A stretch of 64,000 nt of DNA from NCBI RefSeq assembly GCF_900104525.1, contig NZ_LT629711.1, forward strand, positions 434,001-498,000. The letters are read 5' to 3'. This DNA is from Pedococcus dokdonensis. Lineage in GTDB: Bacteria; Actinomycetota; Actinomycetes; Actinomycetales; Dermatophilaceae. Shown piece by piece: positions 32,964-41,486 of this stretch; position 1 is the first letter of the stretch; the number at the start of each line of letters is the position of its first letter. The notes beneath the pieces are model-generated. The model was not told where the DNA came from and did no database searches. It saw nothing but the letters and a program-made list of their open reading frames with translations. The position numbers and the translations under genes are program-made.

Positions 32964-33809
32964 GTGCTGCGCACTCGTAACCCGGTCCACGCGCTGTCGC
33001 CCTCGGACCGCGACGCCGCCCTGGAGGTGTGCGCGCGCAACCTCCCGGCCAACGTGTTCGTGGCGGCGCGGCTGCTCGAGGGCGTGCTCAGCACCCAGCC
33101 CGGCACCGTGCTCGGCCACAAGGTGGGCGGCACCCTGGAGTCACTGTGCTGGTCGAGCGCCAACCTCGTGCCCGTCGAGGCTGACGACCTCACCATCAGC
33201 TTCTTCGCCGACCGGGTCCGTCGCTGGCGACGGCACTGCGCCTCGGTGCTAGGGCCGTCTGAGCAGGTGACCGAGCTCTGGCGCCTCCTCGAGCCGTCCT
33301 GGGGCCCGGCCCGGGCGGTGCGCACCCACCAGCCGTTGATGAGCACCATGGACCGGCCCTCGGCTCTCGGGGTCGAGCTCGACCCGCGCGTGCGTCCGGC
33401 GACCGAGGACGAGGTCGACCTCGTCCTCCCGGCCGCGGCGCACATGTTCGAGGGCGAGATCGGCTACCCACCCTTCACCGGGAGCGGCGCGGCATACCGG
33501 TCCGCCCTCCTCGCGCTGATCGACCGCGGCCACACCTTCGTCGCCATCGAGGACGGCGCGGTGATCTTCAAGGCTGACGTGGGCTCGGTCGCGCTCGGGT
33601 GCGCCCAGCTGCAGGGGGTGTGGCTCGCGCCCCACCTGCGCGGCCGTGGGCTGGCGGTGCCGCTGATGGCGTCGGTCGTCGAGCAGGTCATGGAGACGCG
33701 CGCGCGCTGGGTCACGTTGTATGTCAACGACTTCAACGAGAGTGCCCGCGCGACCTACCGCAAGGTGGGGTTCGAGGACGTCGGCTCGTTCTCGACCGTG
33801 CTGCTCTAG
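32964..33809 (+). CDS. GNAT N-acetyltransferase with N-terminal DUF4081-like domain
   Basis: The 281-residue protein has an N-terminal domain of about 140 residues (CARNLPANVFVAARLLEGVL) and a C-terminal acetyltransferase domain. The acetyl-CoA loop reads LAPHLRGRGLAVPLMASVV and the end YVNDFNESARATYRKVGFED is typical of GNAT. It corresponds to the GNAT gene that follows ispG (gcpE) in other actinobacteria such as mycobacteria. The acceptor is unknown. It has its own leaderless promoter. Confidence 0.85.
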   Translation: MLRTRNPVHALSPSDRDAALEVCARNLPANVFVAARLLEGVLSTQPGTVLGHKVGGTLESLCWSSANLVPVEADDLTISFFADRVRRWRRHCASVLGPSEQVTELWRLLEPSWGPARAVRTHQPLMSTMDRPSALGVELDPRVRPATEDEVDLVLPAAAHMFEGEIGYPPFTGSGAAYRSALLALIDRGHTFVAIEDGAVIFKADVGSVALGCAQLQGVWLAPHLRGRGLAVPLMASVVEQVMETRARWVTLYVNDFNESARATYRKVGFEDVGSFSTVLL

Positions 33810-33832
33810 GGCGACCGGACGCACCCACGCAG

Positions 33833-34072
33833 ATGGATCCCTCCCTGGAGTCCGAGCCCCGCCCCGAGACGCCCGCCGCTGGAAACGCCCTTCTCTGGAT
33901 GACGTCGTCCCTGTTGGCCTTCGGGATCTTCTTGGTGGCGATCCCGGGCAGGGACCCCGCCGGGCGTGCCTGGCTCTGGATCGGGCTCGTCCTGCTGGTC
34001 GTCGGAGGAGTCTCGTCGGCGCTCGCGGCGCGGGCCCGATGGACCTACCTGCGGGACCGCCGCGGGGACTGA
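33833..34072 (+). CDS. Small two-helix membrane protein
   Basis: This 79-residue protein starts at an ATG 24 bases after the GNAT stop. It has two strongly hydrophobic helices (LLWMTSSLLAFGIFLVAIPG and LWIGLVLLVVGGVSSALAAR) with a charged C-terminal tail. I do not recognise a family. It may be transcribed with the GNAT gene. Codon use matches the neighbours, so it is probably a real small gene. Confidence 0.6.
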   Translation: MDPSLESEPRPETPAAGNALLWMTSSLLAFGIFLVAIPGRDPAGRAWLWIGLVLLVVGGVSSALAARARWTYLRDRRGD

Positions 34073-34078
34073 CAGGAT
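34073..34078 (+). promoter_or_regulatory. -10-like box CAGGAT ahead of the DoxX gene
   Basis: CAGGAT is followed by six bases and the ATG at 34085, the same spacing as other leaderless starts in this window. AGGA could instead act as a short ribosome site. Confidence 0.35.
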
Positions 34079-34084
34079 GACGGG

Positions 34085-34486
34085 ATGCCTCGCACCGTCG
34101 CCCCGCTGACCAAGGACATCATCGGCCTGGCCGGCCTGTTCATCACGTCCGGCACCACCCACCTGGTCAAGCCCGAGGTCTTCGACCCGCTGGTGCCCGA
34201 CGTGCTGCCACGTCGCCGCGAGATCATCATCGCCTCCGGCGTCGCGGAGCTCGCCTGCGCCGCCGGGTTGCTGCACCCGCGCACGCGTCGGTATGCCGGC
34301 CTGGCCAGCGCCGCCCTCCTCGTCGCCATCCTCCCGGGCAACGTCCAGATGAGCGCCAACCACGGCAAGCGCGCCCAGCGCAAGGGCACCCCGCAGGCGC
34401 AGGCTGCCTTCGCGGGCACGCTGGCCCGGCTCCCGCTCCAGCTACCCCTGATCCGCACCGCCCTGAGGGCAGCCGGGCGTCGCTAG
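34085..34486 (+). CDS. DoxX-like membrane protein
   Basis: The 133-residue protein matches the DoxX/DoxD-like group: DIIGLAGLFITSGTTHLVKP opens with the conserved His, and IIIASGVAELACAAGLLHPR and YAGLASAALLVAILPGNVQM follow, with the NVQM residues typical of the family. About four short membrane helices can be drawn. Family members have been linked to redox or sulfur metabolism, but function here is unknown. Its stop codon overlaps that of the convergent PPOX gene by three of four bases. Confidence 0.75.
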   Translation: MPRTVAPLTKDIIGLAGLFITSGTTHLVKPEVFDPLVPDVLPRRREIIIASGVAELACAAGLLHPRTRRYAGLASAALLVAILPGNVQMSANHGKRAQRKGTPQAQAAFAGTLARLPLQLPLIRTALRAAGRR

Positions 34487-35103
34487 TACAGCCCCGTCGA
34501 GTACTGGTCGCCGTAGTAGCGCTCCAGCTCCTCGATGGAGTCCTCGGGTCGCTCGAGGGCCTTGGCGATCTGCGGCCGCGAACCCACCGCCATCGGGTCC
34601 CAGGACTGCGGGTACCACAGCTTGCCGCGCATGAAGGCCTTGGCGCAGTGCCCGAACACCTCGTCGACCTCGACGACCAGCGCCAGCACCGGACGGTGGC
34701 CCTGCACCACCATGTGGTCGAACCACGGTGCGTCGGACACCAAGTGCGCCCGGCCGTTGATCCGCAAGGTGTCGCCGCGACCCGGGATGAGGAACAGCAG
34801 ACCCACGTGCGGGTTGGCCAGGATGTTCTTGTAGCCGTCGGCGCGCTTGTTGCCGAGCCGCTCGGGGATCGCGATCGTCGTGTCGTCGAGCACCTTGACG
34901 AAGCCGGCCGGGTCCCCCTTCGGCGACACGTCACACTGCCCGTCCGCGTCCGACGTCGCGACGAGGCAGAACGGCGACGCCGCGAGCCAGTCGCGGTCGA
35001 GCTGGTGCAGCGCGGGACGTGCCTTGTCGCGGACGCGGGGAAGTGGCTCACCCAGCAGGTCCACCAGCTCCTGCACGGACTCGATGCGGCTTGGCTCCAC
35101 CAT
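34483..35103 (-). CDS. Pyridoxamine 5'-phosphate oxidase-family FMN protein (MSMEG_1061-like)
   Basis: The 206-residue protein has a split-barrel PPOX core: [20 protein letters not shown], then [40 protein letters not shown] and RINGRAHL, with a conserved-length C-terminal tail. The [12 protein letters not shown] segment and the [15 protein letters not shown] order are typical of the MSMEG_1061-type FMN-dependent group. The substrate is unknown. The ATG at 35103 is used here; an in-frame GTG at 35112 is an alternative. It converges with the DoxX gene and diverges from proS. Confidence 0.75.
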   Translation of the reverse strand: MVEPSRIESVQELVDLLGEPLPRVRDKARPALHQLDRDWLAASPFCLVATSDADGQCDVSPKGDPAGFVKVLDDTTIAIPERLGNKRADGYKNILANPHVGLLFLIPGRGDTLRINGRAHLVSDAPWFDHMVVQGHRPVLALVVEVDEVFGHCAKAFMRGKLWYPQSWDPMAVGSRPQIAKALERPEDSIEELERYYGDQYSTGLY

Positions 35104-35130
35104 GGCACTCACTCTGCCACCCGTGTGCGG

Positions 35131-35180
35131 AGTCTTTGAAGCATCCACCCCGCCAGGACGTGGTGGATCCCTCAAAGACT
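35131..35180. other. Long inverted repeat between the PPOX gene and proS
   Basis: The 19-base arm at 35131-35149 (starting AGTCTTTGAAGC) pairs with 35162-35180 (ending CTCAAAGACT) with two mismatches across a 12-base loop. It sits between divergent genes, upstream of the proS promoter. It is too far from proS for simple RBS control and has no T-run. It could be a protein-binding palindrome or a remnant of an interspersed element. Confidence 0.55.
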
Positions 35181-35244
35181 CGGTCTGGGCGGGTCAGGTG
35201 GTGGCGAGGGGGAAACCGCGGTGAGCACGCGGCATACCGACGGA

Positions 35245-35276
35245 TATCCTCTGGGGGTTGTCCGCCAACCGAGGAG
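35245..35276 (+). promoter_or_regulatory. proS promoter -10 and ribosome site
   Basis: TATCCT at 35245-35250 is a likely -10 box giving a leader of roughly 26 bases. GAGGAG at 35271-35276 lies six bases before GTG 35283 and fixes the proS start there rather than at the later ATG 35295. Confidence 0.5.
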
Positions 35277-35282
35277 TGCCCT

Positions 35283-37067
35283 GTGGCCCTGCGCATGTCG
35301 ACCCTGTTCCTGCGAACCCTTCGCGAGGACCCGGCCGATGCCGAGGTGCCGAGCCACAAGCTGCTCGTCCGCGCCGGCTACATCCGGCGGGTGAGCCCGG
35401 GCATCTACACGTGGCTGCCGCTCGGCCTGCGCGTGCTGCGCAAGGTCGAGAACATCGTCCGCGAGGAGATGGACGAGATCGGCTCGCAGGAGCTGCTGTT
35501 CCCGGCGCTGCTGCCCAAGGAGCCGTTCGAGGCGAGTGGTCGCTGGACCGAGTACGGCAACAACATCTTCCGCCTGCAGGACCGCAAGGGCGCCGACTAC
35601 CTCCTCGGGCCGACCCACGAGGAGATGTTCACCCTCGCGGTCAAGGACATGTACTCGTCCTACAAGGACCTGCCGCTGGCGATCTACCAGATCCAGACCA
35701 AGTACCGCGACGAGGCCCGTCCGCGGGCCGGAGTGCTGCGCGGACGCGAGTTCGTCATGAAGGACTCCTACTCCTTCGACATCGACGAGGCAGGCCTCGA
35801 CAAGTCCTACCAGCTGCACCGCGACGCCTACATCCGGATCTTCGACCGGCTCGGCTTCCACTACGTGATCGTGCAGGCGATGGCCGGCGCCATGGGTGGC
35901 AGCAAGTCCGAGGAGTTCCTCGCCACCGCGGAGAACGGCGAGGACACCTATGTCCACTGCCCCAACTGCGGGTATGCCGCGAACGTCGAGGCCGTGCGTG
36001 TGCCCGTCCCCGACGCCCTGCCGTATGCCGACGTCCCAGCAGCTCACGCGGAGTCCACCCCGGACACCCCCACCATCGAGACACTGGTGGCGCACCTCAA
36101 CGCGCACTTCCCCCGCGAGGACCGTCCGTGGGCCGCGGGCGACACCCTGAAGAACGTCATCGTCACCCTCGTCCACCCGGACGGCACCCGCGAGCCGCTC
36201 GCGATCGGCGTGCCCGGTGACCGCGAGATCGACGAGAAGCGGCTCGGCGCCCAGGTCGAGCCGGCCACCGTGGAGGCCTTCGAGGAGAAGGACTTCGCCG
36301 CCAACCCCGCCCTGGCCAAGGGCTACATCGGTCCCGGCGCCCTCGGGTCGGAGTCGGCCTCCGGGATCCGTTACCTGCTCGACCCCCGGGTGGTCGAGGG
36401 CACCCGCTGGGTCACCGGCGCCGACGAGACGGGCAAGCACGTGGTCGACCTGGTCGCCGGACGCGACTTCACCGCCGACGGCACGATCGAGGCCGCCGAC
36501 GTGCGCCCCGGTGATGCCTGCCCCAGCTGCGGGCACGCGCTCCAGTCGGCGCGGGGCATCGAGATGGGTCACATCTTCCAGCTCGGCACCAAGTACACCG
36601 AGGCGCTCGACCTCAAGGTGCTCGACCAGCACGGCAAGCTCCAGACCGTGATCATGGGCTCCTACGGCGTCGGCGTCTCGCGCGCCGTGGCCTGCGTCGC
36701 CGAGGGCAACCACGACGAGCTGGGGCTGCGCTGGCCGCGCGAGATCAGCCCGGTCGACGTGCACGTGGTCGCCACCGGCAAGGACGTCACTCGCGACCCC
36801 GAGGTCTTCCAGCGGTCCGAGGAGATCACCCGCGCCCTCGAGGCGGCGGGTCTGTCGGTGCTCTACGACGACCGCCAGAAGGTCAGCCCGGGCGTGAAGT
36901 TCAAGGACTCCGAGCTGATCGGCGTGCCGACCATCGTCGTCGTCGGCAAAGCCCTGGAGCAGGGCGTCGTGGAGATCAAGGACCGCGCCACCGGTGAGCG
37001 GCGCGAGGTCCCGGTCGACCAGGCCGTCACCGAGATCGTCCGCGAGGTCCGCGGCAGCGGCGCCTGA
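35283..37067 (+). CDS. proS: Prolyl-tRNA synthetase
   Basis: ProS charges tRNA-Pro. The 594-residue product is the long bacterial type with an editing (INS) domain between motifs 2 and 3. The class II motifs are seen as [20 protein letters not shown], then [20 protein letters not shown] and [20 protein letters not shown] for motif 2, and [20 protein letters not shown] for motif 3. The C-terminal anticodon-binding domain starts near [10 protein letters not shown] and contains [20 protein letters not shown]. The start follows GAGGAG by six bases. The HAD gene overlaps its stop (TGATG). Confidence 0.96.
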   Translation: MALRMSTLFLRTLREDPADAEVPSHKLLVRAGYIRRVSPGIYTWLPLGLRVLRKVENIVREEMDEIGSQELLFPALLPKEPFEASGRWTEYGNNIFRLQDRKGADYLLGPTHEEMFTLAVKDMYSSYKDLPLAIYQIQTKYRDEARPRAGVLRGREFVMKDSYSFDIDEAGLDKSYQLHRDAYIRIFDRLGFHYVIVQAMAGAMGGSKSEEFLATAENGEDTYVHCPNCGYAANVEAVRVPVPDALPYADVPAAHAESTPDTPTIETLVAHLNAHFPREDRPWAAGDTLKNVIVTLVHPDGTREPLAIGVPGDREIDEKRLGAQVEPATVEAFEEKDFAANPALAKGYIGPGALGSESASGIRYLLDPRVVEGTRWVTGADETGKHVVDLVAGRDFTADGTIEAADVRPGDACPSCGHALQSARGIEMGHIFQLGTKYTEALDLKVLDQHGKLQTVIMGSYGVGVSRAVACVAEGNHDELGLRWPREISPVDVHVVATGKDVTRDPEVFQRSEEITRALEAAGLSVLYDDRQKVSPGVKFKDSELIGVPTIVVVGKALEQGVVEIKDRATGERREVPVDQAVTEIVREVRGSGA

Positions 37068-37837
37068 TGGGCGGCACCTCCTCGACGCCAGCACCCCGGG
37101 CGGTCATCTTCGACTGGGGCGGCACGCTCACCCCCTGGCACACCGTCGACCTGCCCCAGCAGTGGCGCGTCTTCGCCCGCGAGGTCCACGGGTTGCCCGT
37201 CGAGGACCCCGCCATGCCGGTGGACGAGCTGGCCGAGGCCGACTCGCTCGCGATCCGCATCCACCAGGCCGAGGAGCGGGCCTGGGCACGAGGCCGCGAC
37301 ACGCATGAGAGCGCCTCGATCGAGGCGATCCTCGCGGACGCCGGTGTGGACGCGGAGCACGACCGGCACCTGCTGGCGCTCGCGGCCTACCGGCGGTTCT
37401 GGGAACCGCACACCCACACCGACCCGCAGGTGCGACCCCTGTGGGAGGGGCTGCGCGACCGCGGCCTCAAGGTGGGAGTGCTGTCCAACACGATCTGGAG
37501 CCGCGACTACCACCGTGAGGTGTTCCAGCGCGACGGCGTGCTCGACCTCCTCGACGGTGACGTGTACTCGTCCGAGATCCATGTCGTGAAGCCGCACCCG
37601 GAGGCCTTCCTCGCGGCGTGCGGGGCGGTTGGCGTGCAGCCGGAGGAGGCGGTCTACGTCGGCGACCGGCTGTTCGAGGACGTGCACGGTCCGCAGCAGG
37701 TCGGCATGCGCGCGATCTGGGTGCCGCACAGCGACATCCCGGCGGGACAGATCGTCGAGGTGGAGGTCACCCCCGACGCGCAGGCCCACGAGCTGCTCGA
37801 CGTCCTCGACATCGTCGACGGCTGGCTGGGCAGGTAG
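37067..37837 (+). CDS. HAD-family hydrolase
   Basis: The 256-residue phosphatase-like protein has motif I as VIFDWGGTLTPWH, where the second position of the usual DxD is a Gly (DWGGT), common in some HAD hydrolases. Motif II is VGVLSNTIWSRDYH, and motif III/IV are seen in VVKPHPEAFLAACG and AVYVGDRLFEDVHGPQQVG. A helical cap (about residues 20-100) lies between motifs I and II. Its substrate is not known. It starts on the last base of the proS stop and abuts the TSUP gene, so the three genes form an operon. Confidence 0.82.
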   Translation: MGGTSSTPAPRAVIFDWGGTLTPWHTVDLPQQWRVFAREVHGLPVEDPAMPVDELAEADSLAIRIHQAEERAWARGRDTHESASIEAILADAGVDAEHDRHLLALAAYRRFWEPHTHTDPQVRPLWEGLRDRGLKVGVLSNTIWSRDYHREVFQRDGVLDLLDGDVYSSEIHVVKPHPEAFLAACGAVGVQPEEAVYVGDRLFEDVHGPQQVGMRAIWVPHSDIPAGQIVEVEVTPDAQAHELLDVLDIVDGWLGR

Positions 37838-38620
37838 GTGACCGACCTCGACCTGACCACCCTGCTCCTGATGGCCCTGGCCGGCTTCGGGGCCGGGTGG
37901 ATCGACGCCGTCGTCGGGGGCGGCGGCCTCGTGCAGCTCCCGGCCCTGCTGCTCGGGTTCCCGGGTGCGACCCCCGCGCAGCTGCTCGCCACCAACAAGA
38001 TCGCCTCGATCTTCGGCACGACGACCAGCTCGATCACCTACTGGCGCAGGGTGCGTCCCGACCTGCGGACCGCGCTGCCGATGGCGGGCGTGGCCTACGT
38101 CGGGGCGGTGGGTGGTGCCCTGATCGGTCTGCACATCCCCAAGACCGCGTTCAACCCGGTGATCCTGGTGATGCTGGTGGTGGTCGGCGCCTACACGGTC
38201 GCCAAGCCGTCACTGGGCCACGAGACCGCGCTGCGCTTCGACGGCCACCGGCACACCGTCGTCGCGATGCTGACGGGTTTCGTGATCGGCGTGTACGACG
38301 GGGCGCTCGGTCCCGGCACGGGGTCGTTCCTCGTCTTCGCGCTCGTGGGGCTGATGGGCTACGCGTTCCTCGAGGCCAGTGCCAAGGCCAAGATCGCCAA
38401 CTTCGCCACCAACCTCGGAGCGCTGACCGTCTTCGTGCCCGGGGGCCACGTGATGTGGAAGATCGGGCTGGTCATGGCGGTCGCCAACATCGCCGGCGGC
38501 TACGTCGGGGCACGGACCGCGGTCGCCCGGGGGAGCCGGTTCGTGCGGGTCGTCTTCGTGGTCGTGCTGGTGGCGTTCATCGTGCGGATCGGCGGCTCGG
38601 TGCTGGGCGTCTGGAGCTGA
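37838..38620 (+). CDS. TSUP-family (TauE/SafE) membrane transporter
   Basis: The 260-residue protein starts with a GTG directly after the HAD stop. About eight membrane helices are visible, in two repeats each headed by the family signature: GFGAGWIDAVVGGGGLVQLP in the first and TGFVIGVYDGALGPGTGSFL in the second. TSUP proteins are sulfite or sulfur-compound/organic-anion exporters or importers. No sulfur genes adjoin, so the substrate is open. It lies in an operon with proS and the HAD hydrolase. Confidence 0.85.
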   Translation: MTDLDLTTLLLMALAGFGAGWIDAVVGGGGLVQLPALLLGFPGATPAQLLATNKIASIFGTTTSSITYWRRVRPDLRTALPMAGVAYVGAVGGALIGLHIPKTAFNPVILVMLVVVGAYTVAKPSLGHETALRFDGHRHTVVAMLTGFVIGVYDGALGPGTGSFLVFALVGLMGYAFLEASAKAKIANFATNLGALTVFVPGGHVMWKIGLVMAVANIAGGYVGARTAVARGSRFVRVVFVVVLVAFIVRIGGSVLGVWS

Positions 38621-38710
38621 TCCAGCCTCTGGAGGGGGGGTGGCTCGGAGGTCGGCGAGGTTCAGCAGCCAGTCATGGCTGGTGCACAGCAAACACCCAG
38701 ACTGCGACCG

Positions 38711-38716
38711 CACAGT
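38711..38716 (+). promoter_or_regulatory. -10-like box CACAGT ahead of the ferric-reductase-like gene
   Basis: CACAGT is followed by six bases and the GTG at 38723, matching the spacing of other leaderless starts. An in-frame ATG at 38675 would add 16 residues that do not look like part of the protein. Confidence 0.4.
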
Positions 38717-38722
38717 CTCCTT

Positions 38723-40147
38723 GTGACCACGATCGACCTGCCCCCTGCGATGGCCTCCGCCGCCTCGCCCGCAACCCGCCCCCGGGTGGCGCCGCGGCCC
38801 GTCCCGCGCTGGTGGCGGGACGCCTCGGTGACCGCCTTCTGGCTCGTGCTCCTCTTCGTCACCGCCCTGTGGGTCGCCCACGGGGGAGTCCAGGACCTCG
38901 GCTCGCTCTCCGGGGCGCTCACCTCAGTGGGCCGGCTCACCGGCCTCGTGGCGTCGGCTCTCCTGCTGGTGCAGGTCTTCCTGATGGCGCGGATCCCGTG
39001 GTTCGAGCAGGCCTGGGGGCAGGACGAGCTGGCGCGCACCCACCGCCTCGTCGGCTTCACCTCGTTCAACCTGCTGTGGGCGCACATCGTGCTGATCACC
39101 CTCGGCTACGCCGCCGCCTCGACGCTGGGCCTCTGGGGCACGATCGTCGACTTCGTCCTCAACTACCCCGGCATGCTGCTCGCCGTCGCGGGCACCGTCG
39201 CCCTCTGCTTGGTGGTGGTCACCTCGGTCCGCAAGGCCAGGCGCCGGCTGCGTTACGAGTCGTGGCACCTGATCCACCTCTACGGCTACCTCGGTGCGGG
39301 GCTGGCGCTGCCGCACCAGCTGTGGACCGGCCAGGAGTTCCTCGCCTCCACCGCCTCGACCGTGTTCTGGTGGAGCCTGTATGCCGCGTGCGCCGCCTCC
39401 GTCCTCGTCTTCCGCGTCGGGCTGCCCCTGGTGCGCTCGCTGCGCTCGCCGTTGCGGGTGGTCGCCGTGCACGAGGAGGCTCCAGGGGTGACCTCGGTCG
39501 TCGTCGGCGGCCCTGGGGTGGCGGCCCTGCGGCCCGCGGCCGGCCAGTTCTTCCAGTGGCGCTTCGTGGACGGACCGGGCTGGACCCGGGCCAACCCCTA
39601 CTCGCTCTCCGCGGCTCCCGACGGGCAGCACCTGCGCGTCACCGCGGCTCACGTCGGGGAGGGGACCCGCCGCCTGGCCGCACTGCGACCGGGCACCCGC
39701 GTCCTCGTCGAGGGCCCCTACGGTCGGCTGCACGCGGGTGTTCGCACCCGGCAGAAGGTGCTGCTGATGGGAGCCGGGATCGGCATCACCCCGATCCGGG
39801 CCATGCTGGAAGACCTGGAGCAGGGCCCGGGCGACGTCGTCGTGGTCCATCGGGCCAGCTCACGCGACCAGCTCGTCCACGGGCGGGAGCTCGTCGAGCT
39901 GGCAGGGGCCCGTGGCGCGCGCTACGTCACGGTCGAGGGCCGCCGCGTCCCGGGCCGTGACACCTGGCTCCCGGCCTCGGCCGCCCACCTCAGTGATGCC
40001 GAAGCGCTGGCCCAGCTCGTGCCCGACGTCGCCGAGCGCGACGTGTTCCTCTGCGGCGCCCCCGCCTGGATGGACGCCGCCCGCCGGGCGGCCCTGGCGT
40101 GCGGGGTGCCGGCCGCCCACATCCACCTCGAGCGGTTCGAGTACTAG
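38723..40147 (+). CDS. Ferric-reductase-like transmembrane flavoprotein (FNR type)
   Basis: The 474-residue protein has a cytoplasmic Pro-rich start, about six membrane helices of the ferric-reductase/NOX type, and a C-terminal FAD/NAD(P)H-binding module. Heme-binding histidines would be in ARTHRLVGFTSFNLLWAHIV and SWHLIHLYGYLGAGLALPHQ. FAD-binding residues are in RANPYSLSAAPDG (RxxSS-like R-x-Y-S), and the NAD motif is LLMGAGIGITPIRAMLE with VFLCGAPAWMDAARRAAL near the end. It would carry electrons from cytosolic NAD(P)H across the membrane. The next two genes, an FMN_bind protein and ApbE, suggest the electrons go to an FMN carried outside the cell. Confidence 0.85.
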   Translation: MTTIDLPPAMASAASPATRPRVAPRPVPRWWRDASVTAFWLVLLFVTALWVAHGGVQDLGSLSGALTSVGRLTGLVASALLLVQVFLMARIPWFEQAWGQDELARTHRLVGFTSFNLLWAHIVLITLGYAAASTLGLWGTIVDFVLNYPGMLLAVAGTVALCLVVVTSVRKARRRLRYESWHLIHLYGYLGAGLALPHQLWTGQEFLASTASTVFWWSLYAACAASVLVFRVGLPLVRSLRSPLRVVAVHEEAPGVTSVVVGGPGVAALRPAAGQFFQWRFVDGPGWTRANPYSLSAAPDGQHLRVTAAHVGEGTRRLAALRPGTRVLVEGPYGRLHAGVRTRQKVLLMGAGIGITPIRAMLEDLEQGPGDVVVVHRASSRDQLVHGRELVELAGARGARYVTVEGRRVPGRDTWLPASAAHLSDAEALAQLVPDVAERDVFLCGAPAWMDAARRAALACGVPAAHIHLERFEY

Positions 40148-40155
40148 GAGCTCCC

Positions 40156-40692
40156 ATGCGACGCATCACCCTGTGGGTGCTGTCCACCCTGACGACCCTC
40201 GTCCTCCTGTTCAGCTACCACACCTCGACCGGCGGGTCCGGGACCACGCTGGCGGCCGGCACCTCGGTGCAGGCGCCGGCCGCGTCCGGCAGCGACTCGG
40301 GTTCGGCGGACTCCGGTGGGTCCGACCCGGGTTCGACCGACCCGGGTTCGACCGACTCGGGTGCGACCGACTCGGGTGCGACCGACTCGGGTGCGACCGA
40401 CTCGGGCAGCTCGGCGGGCGCCACCTACACCGGCGACTCGGTCCAGACCCGCTGGGGGCCGGTGCAGGTCCGGATCACCGTCGTCGACGGGAAGATCACC
40501 GCCTCCGAGGCCATCGTCTACCCGAACGGCAACCACGAGGACGAGCAGATCAACTCGTTCGCCCTCCCCGTCCTCAACCGGGAGGCCGTCGACCAGCAGA
40601 GCGCGGACATCGACATGGTGTCCGGCGCGACCGTGACGTCCGAGGGCTATCTGTCCTCGTTGCAGTCGGCGATCGACCAGGCCCACCTGTGA
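40156..40692 (+). CDS. Exported FMN_bind protein with repeat linker
   Basis: The 178-residue protein starts at ATG 40156 with a hydrophobic export/anchor segment (ITLWVLSTLTTLVLLFSYHT). A Ser/Asp/Thr/Gly linker of about 40 residues follows, built from pentapeptide repeats such as GSTDP and GATDS. The C-terminal FMN_bind domain has TRWGPVQVRITVVDGKITAS and the flavinylation site DMVSGATVTSEGY, where the Thr of SGATVTS is expected to receive FMN from ApbE. It sits between the membrane reductase and ApbE, overlapping the latter by four bases. Confidence 0.88.
   Translation: MRRITLWVLSTLTTLVLLFSYHTSTGGSGTTLAAGTSVQAPAASGSDSGSADSGGSDPGSTDPGSTDSGATDSGATDSGATDSGSSAGATYTGDSVQTRWGPVQVRITVVDGKITASEAIVYPNGNHEDEQINSFALPVLNREAVDQQSADIDMVSGATVTSEGYLSSLQSAIDQAHL
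40329..40404. repeat. 15-bp tandem repeats coding the FMN_bind linker
   Basis: About five successive 15-base units of the GGTGCGACCGACTCG type encode the pentapeptide GATDS or GSTDP/GSTDS. Neighbouring units are nearly identical at the DNA level, so linker length is likely to vary by slippage. Confidence 0.8.
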
Positions 40693-41447
40693 GCGCCGTG
40701 ATCACCCGGGCGCCGCACCCGCAGGTCACCACCGGCGCGCGGCGGGCCTTCGTCGAGCAGGTCATGGGTCTGCCGGTCTCCGTGCACGTGCGCGGCGACG
40801 TCGAGCGACCCGAGCTGCTCACCGCCGTGCAGCAGGTCTGGGGGGTCCTGCACCGGGTCGACGCGGTGTTCAGCACCTGGCGCACCGACAGCGAGCTGAT
40901 GCGCCGGCGGCGCGGGGAGCTCGCCCCCGAGCTGGCGCATCCATGGCTGTCCGAGGTCGACCGGCTCTGCCTCGAGGCCGAGCAGCGCACCGGGGGACTG
41001 TTCAGCGCCGCCTTCGACGGCGCCCACCACGACCCCACCGGGCTGGTGAAGGGCTGGGCCGTCGAGCGGGCGGCCCGGCACCTGAGGCACGTCCCCGGCA
41101 TCTCCTGGTGTGTCAACGCCGGCGGCGACCTGCTCGCCGGCGCCGGACGGGACGCCGCGCCGAGCCAGTGGCTGATCGGGGTCGAGGACCCGCGGGCGCA
41201 GGGCGCGGTGGTGGCCACGGTCGCGCTGCGCAGCGGCGGCCTGGCGACCTCGGGGGCGGCTGCCCGGGGCGCGCACGTCGTCGACCCGCGCTCCGGTGTC
41301 GCGATCGACCGCGACGGCTCGGCCACCGTCTGGGGGCCCAGCCTGCTCTGGGCTGACGTGTGGGCGACGGCGCTCTACGTCGACCCGCCGGTCGGTGCGG
41401 CGGCGCTGGAAGGCGCCGACCCGGCATACCGGTCGCTGGTGCTCTGA
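40689..41447 (+). CDS. apbE: FAD:protein FMN transferase (ApbE)
   Basis: ApbE moves FMN from FAD onto a Thr of its substrate, here most likely the FMN_bind protein encoded just upstream. The 252-residue protein starts with a GTG overlapping the previous stop. It carries AAFDGAHHDPTGLVKGWAVE, then INAGGDL-equivalent CVNAGGDLLAGAG and the later LATSGAAARGAHVVDPRSGV with the conserved Ser-Gly and His-Asp residues. No signal peptide or lipobox is visible, unlike many bacterial ApbE proteins that act outside the cytoplasm. The substrate would then have to be flavinylated before export, or ApbE exported by another route. Confidence 0.9.
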   Translation: MSAVITRAPHPQVTTGARRAFVEQVMGLPVSVHVRGDVERPELLTAVQQVWGVLHRVDAVFSTWRTDSELMRRRRGELAPELAHPWLSEVDRLCLEAEQRTGGLFSAAFDGAHHDPTGLVKGWAVERAARHLRHVPGISWCVNAGGDLLAGAGRDAAPSQWLIGVEDPRAQGAVVATVALRSGGLATSGAAARGAHVVDPRSGVAIDRDGSATVWGPSLLWADVWATALYVDPPVGAAALEGADPAYRSLVL

Positions 41448-41474
41448 GCAGACCGGCGGCGAGTGTCCGTCTGA

Positions 41475-41480
41475 CACAGT
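41475..41480 (+). promoter_or_regulatory. -10-like box CACAGT, start of the GGCT-like gene
   Basis: CACAGT is followed by six bases and the GTG at 41487. The first base is C, so the match is moderate. Confidence 0.4.
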
Positions 41481-41486
41481 GGGGAC

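Noticed and set aside
35150..35282. T-box or riboswitch in the proS leader
   Set aside because: The likely -10 box leaves only about 26 bases of leader, and no T-box bulge sequence is present. The large inverted repeat lies upstream of the message.
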